Below, piece by piece: positions 59,529 through 64,000 of a stretch of 64,000 nucleotides of DNA. This DNA comes from Myxococcus landrumus (GTDB lineage Bacteria > Myxococcota > Myxococcia > Myxococcales > Myxococcaceae), in assembly GCF_017301635.1 (NCBI RefSeq), contig NZ_CP071091.1, positions 8,114,501 to 8,178,500 of the forward strand. Direction: 5' to 3'. The notes beneath the pieces were generated by a model that saw nothing but the letters and a program-made list of their open reading frames with translations, ran no database searches and was not told where the DNA came from. Made by a program: the position numbers and the translations under genes. The first letter of the stretch is position 1. Each line of letters starts with the position of its first letter.

Positions 59529-59573
59529 GACGCTCCCTTGCGCTGGCCGCTCGAGTCGGCGCAAGGGAGTGTC
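59529..59573. terminator. Bidirectional terminator between lipoprotein and DUF3943 genes
   Basis: GACGCTCCCTTGCGC and GCGCAAGGGAGTGTC form a 15-bp stem with one G-U pair and a 15-base loop. The right arm overlaps the stop codon of the minus-strand gene. Confidence 0.65.
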
Positions 59574-60981
59574 AGTGCACGGAGATGAAGAAGCGCAGCT
59601 CGTAGGTGCTCTTGCGCACGCTGGGGAAGCCCACGAAGCGGCTGTTGCGCTGGAAGTAGTTCACCTCCGTGCCCAGGCCGAAGCGACCGCGCACGGGCAC
59701 ATCCATCATGAGCTGTCCGGTGTGGACCTTGTGTGAGCCCCCCGAGCCATCCAGCACCGCGATGTGCGTCGTCCCTCCCTCGAGCGTGAGGACATCCCAG
59801 CCGTCGAACGCATAGGTGACGCGGAGCTCGGCGCCCACGCCGGAGCCGTAGTCATAGTCGCGGTTGCCCTCGCCGCTGTGCTCGGAGGAGACGCCGGAGA
59901 GGATGCCGGCCTCCAGGGCGAAGAAGGTCTTCAGGCGGGCCGTGGGCGAGAACTGGCGCAGGTACATCATCCCCACGTTGAAGGACTGCCCGCCGACTTC
60001 ATACGCGAGGGTGTCCACGTAGTTGAGCTGCTGGAAGAGGCCCACGCGCAGCTCGTCCTTGGGCGTGCTCACCAGTGTGCTCACCGCGAGCAGGCCCGTC
60101 AGCCGCGCGTGGCTGACGAGGCTGCTCTCGCGGGTGGTGAACTGGATGTGTCCCTCGAAGGCGTCGAACGGGCGGCGGATGGTGTCCCGGAACGCGTCGC
60201 CGTAGCGCAGGGAGACCTGGGCGAAGAACTGGTCCTTGCCACCCTTGAGCAGCTCGCCATCGCCCAGCGTCAGGTAGCCCGTGGTGGCCCAGGTCGTGAC
60301 GTCGTGGCGCTTCCAGTCGTCGGGGGTGGGCTCGATGCGGAACGTGTCACCGCGCAGGAGCCGGTTGATGCCGCGGATGGGGCTGAGCACGCCCGCGGCC
60401 ACCTCGCGCACGGCGCGCTCCCTCCCGGAGGTCTCCGTGTCGAGCACGACGGAGGACAGCCGGTAGAGCGCCTCACCCATGGCGGTGCCGCCCAGCGAGG
60501 TGTTGATGAGGTCGTTGAAGGAGGGGGGCTCGGTCTCCGCGAAGAGCTCCCACTGCGCGCTGCCCAGGAGCGAGAAGGCGAAGGCGCCGGGGTAGGGGAT
60601 GCCGTTGTCGCGCGCGGCCGTGTAGTAGAGGCTGCCGTGGTAGGGGTGCGCGAACTGGTTGGTGGAGAAGGCGTCGCCGTCCCAGACGAAGCCCGTCTCG
60701 AGGTTCCTCTTCCAGGAGTCCACGCTGATGCGGGCCCACTCCTTGTTGCCGATGCTGACGTCATAGGTCCACACCGCCAGGTTGATGGCGGTGACCTCCG
60801 CCAGCGCGAGCCAGGGACGGCGCGTGGGCGTGTCCCGCTCCTCGACGGGGGCGTCGGCGGGGAGGTCTTGCTCCTCTTCCTCCGCGTCACGGGCTTCTTC
60901 GTCGTGGGGTGAGTCGTCCGCCCCGGCTGGCGACGCGGCCAGGGCGAACATCATCAGCAGCGGCCTGCTCCACCGGAGCAC
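59572..60981 (-). CDS. DUF3943 outer-membrane-associated protein
   Basis: A 469-residue exported protein. From GTG 60981 the N-terminus is VLRWSRPLLMMFALAASPAGADD, a clean signal peptide, with GGGGAG five bases upstream; the longer ATG start at 61050 would bury it. An acidic linker is followed by EVTAINLAVWTYDVSIG, YHGSLYYTAARDNG and NTSLGGTAMGEALYRLSS, the DUF3943 pattern, and alternating beta-strands toward the C-terminal aromatic end (YELRFFISV). It looks like an outer-membrane beta protein. Function unknown. Confidence 0.75.
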   Translation of the reverse strand: MLRWSRPLLMMFALAASPAGADDSPHDEEARDAEEEEQDLPADAPVEERDTPTRRPWLALAEVTAINLAVWTYDVSIGNKEWARISVDSWKRNLETGFVWDGDAFSTNQFAHPYHGSLYYTAARDNGIPYPGAFAFSLLGSAQWELFAETEPPSFNDLINTSLGGTAMGEALYRLSSVVLDTETSGRERAVREVAAGVLSPIRGINRLLRGDTFRIEPTPDDWKRHDVTTWATTGYLTLGDGELLKGGKDQFFAQVSLRYGDAFRDTIRRPFDAFEGHIQFTTRESSLVSHARLTGLLAVSTLVSTPKDELRVGLFQQLNYVDTLAYEVGGQSFNVGMMYLRQFSPTARLKTFFALEAGILSGVSSEHSGEGNRDYDYGSGVGAELRVTYAFDGWDVLTLEGGTTHIAVLDGSGGSHKVHTGQLMMDVPVRGRFGLGTEVNYFQRNSRFVGFPSVRKSTYELRFFISVH

Positions 60982-61146
60982 GCAGGCTCCCCAGGCGGGC
61001 CTCCGCCTCTGTCCTGCATCTGACGTCGCGCGCGCCTGCGCCCCCGGCATCCGCCGCCCCGTTGCGGCCGCCGGCCGCGAACTCGCGACAAGGTATGCAC
61101 TCAGTGGGCGTCATGCGGCCCGGTCGCCAGGGAGGGGAGGTGCCTG

Positions 61147-62340
61147 TCAGGGAGGGGCAGGCGACTTGAACTCGGGGATGAGCTCTCCGGTGAGGCGGAT
61201 GCTCTGGAGCATGGCCTCGTGGGAGAGCGCGCCCACCTGGTGGAAGGACATCAGCGCGTCGATGCCCAGGGACTCGTAGCGCTTGAGTCCCTGTCGCACC
61301 TGGTCCTGCGTGCCCACGATGAGCGAGTCCTGCTCACTCAACACCTCCCAGACCTGCTCGTCCGGGACGGCTTCGCCCGACATGACCCGGCCCAGCAGGC
61401 GCTGCGCGCGGGACTGGGGCGCGTTGGGGTCCTTGCCGCGCAGGTACTGGCCCGTCAGCCCGCCACCGGCCGGGTCCTTGGCCAGCGCCTCCAGCTCCGC
61501 GGCCGACTGGATGAAGTGTTCCTTGGCCTCGAAGAAGGTGAAGGAGCCATTCGTGTACCAGGCCGCTGCCTTCGCCGCGCCGTTCTCCATGGCCTCGCGC
61601 TCCGTGCGCGCGCAGTGGACGAAGGTGAAGAAGGCCACCTGGTCGTTGACGAACGCGCCCACCGGCTCGCAGCGCTTCTGGATGGCCTCGCGGTAGATGT
61701 GAATCATCTCCGCCACCTGCTCGCGAGACGCCCACAGCGTCACGCCCAGCGCGCCCACGCCGTTGCGCCCGGCCTGCTCGAAGGACGCGGGGCTGGAGCA
61801 CGCCTGCCACAGCGGCGGATGCGGCTTGCGGTAGGGCTTGGGGACGATGTTGACGTCCTTGACGCGGAAGTCCGGCGCGTCCCAGGAGAACTTCTCCTGC
61901 GTCCACATCTTCGGAATCGTCTCGAAGGCCTGCTGCATCTGCGCGCGGGTGGAGTCCGCCTCGATGTTGAAGACGCGCCACTCGGGGATGGTGCTGCGCG
62001 CCATGCCCAACTGGAACCGGCCCTGGCTCAGGTGGTCGATGAACGCGGAGCGCTCCGCGAGGCGGATGGGATGGTTGAAGCGCTGGGGGGCGAGCGCCGC
62101 CGCGTGGCCCACGTGCATCCGCTTCGAGCCCATCGCGATGGCGGCGAGCATGACCTCCGGCGCGGAGCTGTGGCTGAACTCCCCCGCGGCGTGGTGCTCC
62201 ACCTGCCACCAGACGCCGTAGCCCATCTCATCCGCCAGCCGCGCCTGCTCCAGCGTCTCCCGGATGAGCTGCTGCGTGGGGTCCGGCTGGGTCCACCGCT
62301 CTTTCGGGTGTTGCATCTCTGAGAAGATATCGAGCCGCAC
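61147..62340 (-). CDS. LLM-class flavin-dependent monooxygenase
   Basis: A 397-residue luciferase-like oxidoreductase. VWWQVEHHAAGEFSHSSAPEV is the N-terminal motif of the bacterial luciferase superfamily; AERSAFIDHLSQGRFQLGMARS with a conserved Gly-Arg and VVP-like KPYRKPHPPLWQACSSP complete it. Uses FMNH2 and O2 on an unknown substrate. GTG start at 62340 after GGGGGAGGA. It is divergent from a HAD phosphatase gene. Confidence 0.9.
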   Translation of the reverse strand: MRLDIFSEMQHPKERWTQPDPTQQLIRETLEQARLADEMGYGVWWQVEHHAAGEFSHSSAPEVMLAAIAMGSKRMHVGHAAALAPQRFNHPIRLAERSAFIDHLSQGRFQLGMARSTIPEWRVFNIEADSTRAQMQQAFETIPKMWTQEKFSWDAPDFRVKDVNIVPKPYRKPHPPLWQACSSPASFEQAGRNGVGALGVTLWASREQVAEMIHIYREAIQKRCEPVGAFVNDQVAFFTFVHCARTEREAMENGAAKAAAWYTNGSFTFFEAKEHFIQSAAELEALAKDPAGGGLTGQYLRGKDPNAPQSRAQRLLGRVMSGEAVPDEQVWEVLSEQDSLIVGTQDQVRQGLKRYESLGIDALMSFHQVGALSHEAMLQSIRLTGELIPEFKSPAPP

Positions 62341-62450
62341 GTCTGGTCCTCCCCCTGTCGACCTGGTGTTTCACGGAGTGTATCACTCAGGGTGAATCCC
62401 GGAATGTGAGAACACGTGCCCGGCCCGCGCGGGCGGCGTATGCAGGGGGC

Positions 62451-63098
62451 ATGAGCCGCACTGACTCCCGTGGAATCCTCTTCGACCTCGACGGCACGCT
62501 GGTGGACTCGCTGCCGGACATCATCGACAGCTTCCTGTACGCCTTCCCGGTGCATGGCTTTGCCGCTCCCACGTATGCACAGGTGCGGGAGCTCATCGGC
62601 TATCCGCTGGATGTGATGTACGCGCGCTTCGCGCCCGAGCACGGCGTGCCCGCACTGTGCGCCACCTACCGGGAGCACTACTCCCGCAACTTCATCAATC
62701 GCTCACGGCCCTACCCCGGCGTGAAGGAGGCCCTGGGGACGCTGCGGGAGCGCGGCTACCTGCTGGCGGTGGCCACCACCAAGAAGACCGCGTTCGCCCG
62801 GCGCTTCGTGGACGCGATGGGGCTGGACGACGTGCTGCATCACGTCCAGGGCACGGATGACTTCCCGCACAAGCCCGCGCCGGACGTGCTCCACCGGGCG
62901 CTCGCCGCGCTGGGCACCCAGGGGCTGTGGATGGTGGGAGACACCACGCTGGATTTGAAGGCAGGGCGAGCCGCGGGCCTCCGCACCTATGGTGTCACCT
63001 GGGGCACGCACCCGGTGGAGGCGCTGGCGGACGAATCCCCCGACGAGCTCCAGCCCGACTTGCGGAGATTGCTGGAGCACCTTCCTCCCTTGTCTTGA
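62451..63098 (+). CDS. HAD hydrolase, phosphoglycolate-phosphatase-like
   Basis: A 215-residue HAD hydrolase of subfamily IA. Motif I GILFDLDGTLVDS (Asp12, Asp14), the helical cap, motif II AVATTKK, motif III Lys in FPHKPAPD and motif IV MVGDTTLDL are all present. The order is that of Gph/YqaB-like phosphatases; the substrate is not fixed. ATG 62451 has AGGGGG directly upstream; the frame is open to 62406. A Rieske gene starts 23 bases after the stop. Confidence 0.88.
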   Translation: MSRTDSRGILFDLDGTLVDSLPDIIDSFLYAFPVHGFAAPTYAQVRELIGYPLDVMYARFAPEHGVPALCATYREHYSRNFINRSRPYPGVKEALGTLRERGYLLAVATTKKTAFARRFVDAMGLDDVLHHVQGTDDFPHKPAPDVLHRALAALGTQGLWMVGDTTLDLKAGRAAGLRTYGVTWGTHPVEALADESPDELQPDLRRLLEHLPPLS

Positions 63099-63107
63099 GT
63101 CGCTCGC

Positions 63108-63113
63108 TATACT
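63108..63113 (+). promoter_or_regulatory. -10 box of the Rieske gene, apparently leaderless
   Basis: TATACT lies 8 bases before the ATG at 63122 and close to the HAD stop. No -35 at 17 bases could be found. GGAAAG immediately before the ATG would be too close to act as ribosome site. Confidence 0.35.
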
Positions 63114-63121
63114 TGGAAAGT

Positions 63122-64000
63122 ATGGAGAGACTCCCTGACGTCCTCGGTCATTTTCATCCCGTGCTCCCGGTGCAGTCCCTGGGGCGCAAACCGGTGAAAG
63201 TCGAGGTGGCGGGCAGGGGGTACGTGCTGTTCCGGGACGCGCAGGGGCGTCCCGCGGCGCTGGCGGACCAGTGCCCTCACCGGTTCGCGCCGCTGTCGAA
63301 GGGGCGCGTCGGCTCCGATGGGCGGCTCCAGTGCCCGTATCACGGCTGGCGCTTCGACTCGGAGGGGCGAGGCTTCAATCCCAGTCAACCGGACCTGCGT
63401 CACTGCGACGTGCGCAGCTTCCAGGTGGCCGAGCACCGTGGCTACCTGTGGCTGGCGCACCGTGAGACGCCGCTGTCCGCGCTGCCAGAGCTGCCCTTGA
63501 ATGATGGGTATGTCTTTGGCGGCAGCTTCTCGACGCTGTTCGAGTCGCCGCTGCACGTGGCCATCGACAACTTCAGCGAGGACGAGCACACGCCCTACGT
63601 CCACACGCGGCTGGGATGGGATGACCCGCATGCGCACCAGGTGGACTTCGAGGCGCGCAATCTCGAGGACCGCACGGAGGTCGTCTACCAGGCGCCACAG
63701 CGGCCCGCGGCCTTGATGATGCTCTTGGGGGTGTACAACGGCGACGCGTTCCGCAACGAGTGGGTGTTCCGCTTCGACCCCGTGCATGCCCAGTACACGG
63801 TGAGCTGGGTGTCGCCGAAGGGGGAGACGCGCCCGTTCGTCACCCGCGCCAACATCTTCTTCGTGCCGGAGACGCCCACCCGGACGCGCCTGGTCGTGTT
63901 CTCCTTCCTGCGCTGCGTGCAGCCGCTGATGCGGCCCCTGCTTCCGGTGGCGGCGAAGGCGGCCCGCATGCTCACCGCGTGGGAGGTGCGCGACGATGCC
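63122..64000 (+). CDS. Rieske [2Fe-2S] oxygenase, C-terminus cut by window edge
   Basis: The frame runs from ATG 63122 off the right edge, 293 codons. The Rieske cluster motif is CPH (Cys51, His53) and CPYHGW (Cys71, His74). The catalytic non-haem iron site appears as DNFSEDEHTPYVH with His156 and His161, and Asp154 as the bridging acid. This is the alpha-subunit layout of ring-hydroxylating or monooxygenase Rieske enzymes; a reductase and ferredoxin gene are not in view. The usual length is about 340-350, so 50 or more residues lie outside. Confidence 0.88.
   Translation, partial: MERLPDVLGHFHPVLPVQSLGRKPVKVEVAGRGYVLFRDAQGRPAALADQCPHRFAPLSKGRVGSDGRLQCPYHGWRFDSEGRGFNPSQPDLRHCDVRSFQVAEHRGYLWLAHRETPLSALPELPLNDGYVFGGSFSTLFESPLHVAIDNFSEDEHTPYVHTRLGWDDPHAHQVDFEARNLEDRTEVVYQAPQRPAALMMLLGVYNGDAFRNEWVFRFDPVHAQYTVSWVSPKGETRPFVTRANIFFVPETPTRTRLVVFSFLRCVQPLMRPLLPVAAKAARMLTAWEVRDDA

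Overview
The window is about 70% GC, densely coded on both strands, and reads like a chromosomal segment of a myxobacterium of the Myxococcus/Corallococcus/Pyxidicoccus group. That assignment is inferred from gene content: a Ser/Thr kinase with the HRDVTPGN loop, an Imm11-type protein, an Oar-like TonB receptor, a repeat-companion-domain protein, PEGA and pseudokinase proteins, and frequent GTG/TTG starts. I count 57 protein genes: two run off the window edges, one is interrupted by a stop codon, and one encodes only 37 residues. I saw no rRNA, tRNA, CRISPR array, insertion sequence or prophage.

Layout. 1-6.6 kb: end of a DUF1275 membrane protein, a HIT protein, then hprK-rapZ-mntP, a Baeyer-Villiger-type monooxygenase with an SDR, and an intradiol dioxygenase. 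6.6-12.9 kb (minus): kinase, PEGA protein and TonB receptor genes, with an Imm11-like gene and a metallophosphoesterase upstream. 13.3-15.3 kb (plus): an SPFH protein paired with a NAD-kinase-like protein behind a palindrome-marked promoter. 15.3-18 kb (minus): an M35 metalloprotease lipoprotein, a lipoprotein resembling its N-terminal domain, a tiny membrane protein and a Bcp peroxiredoxin. 18.5-23 kb (plus): a complete mannose-type phosphotransferase system (EIIA, IIB, IIC, IID, HPr, EI). With hprK/rapZ 17-20 kb upstream, this gives both the phosphorelay and an HPr-Ser kinase. 23.5-30.3 kb (minus): a probable lipid-trafficking operon (MlaC/HpnM-like, a membrane protein of the misnamed Gcr family, an MMPL/HpnN-like RND transporter, a lipoprotein, MgtC). 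30.5-34.9 kb: metK, a class D beta-lactamase gene broken by one in-frame amber codon, a repeat-companion-domain protein and a YchJ-like protein.

35-47.6 kb carries envelope and polysaccharide functions: uppP, a NUDIX hydrolase, an MBOAT O-acyltransferase with a tandem-SGNH partner, manC, a phosphomannomutase/phosphoglucomutase and a ROK sugar kinase. A degenerate kinase with PilZ-like, J-like and TPR parts lies among them. 47.6-55.4 kb: a one-cysteine Tpx, a small membrane protein, an XRE regulator, a P-type ATPase, a DUF547 protein, and a divergent pair of a Gal80-like Gfo/Idh protein and a NemR-like TetR regulator. 55.5-64 kb: an Oar-like TonB receptor with a lipoprotein, a DUF3943 outer-membrane protein, a luciferase-like monooxygenase, a HAD phosphatase and a Rieske oxygenase cut by the right edge.

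Three genes (XRE, TetR, Rieske) have promoter -10 boxes only 7-8 bases before the start codon and look leaderless. All names come from reading translations and motifs by eye; no database search was run.
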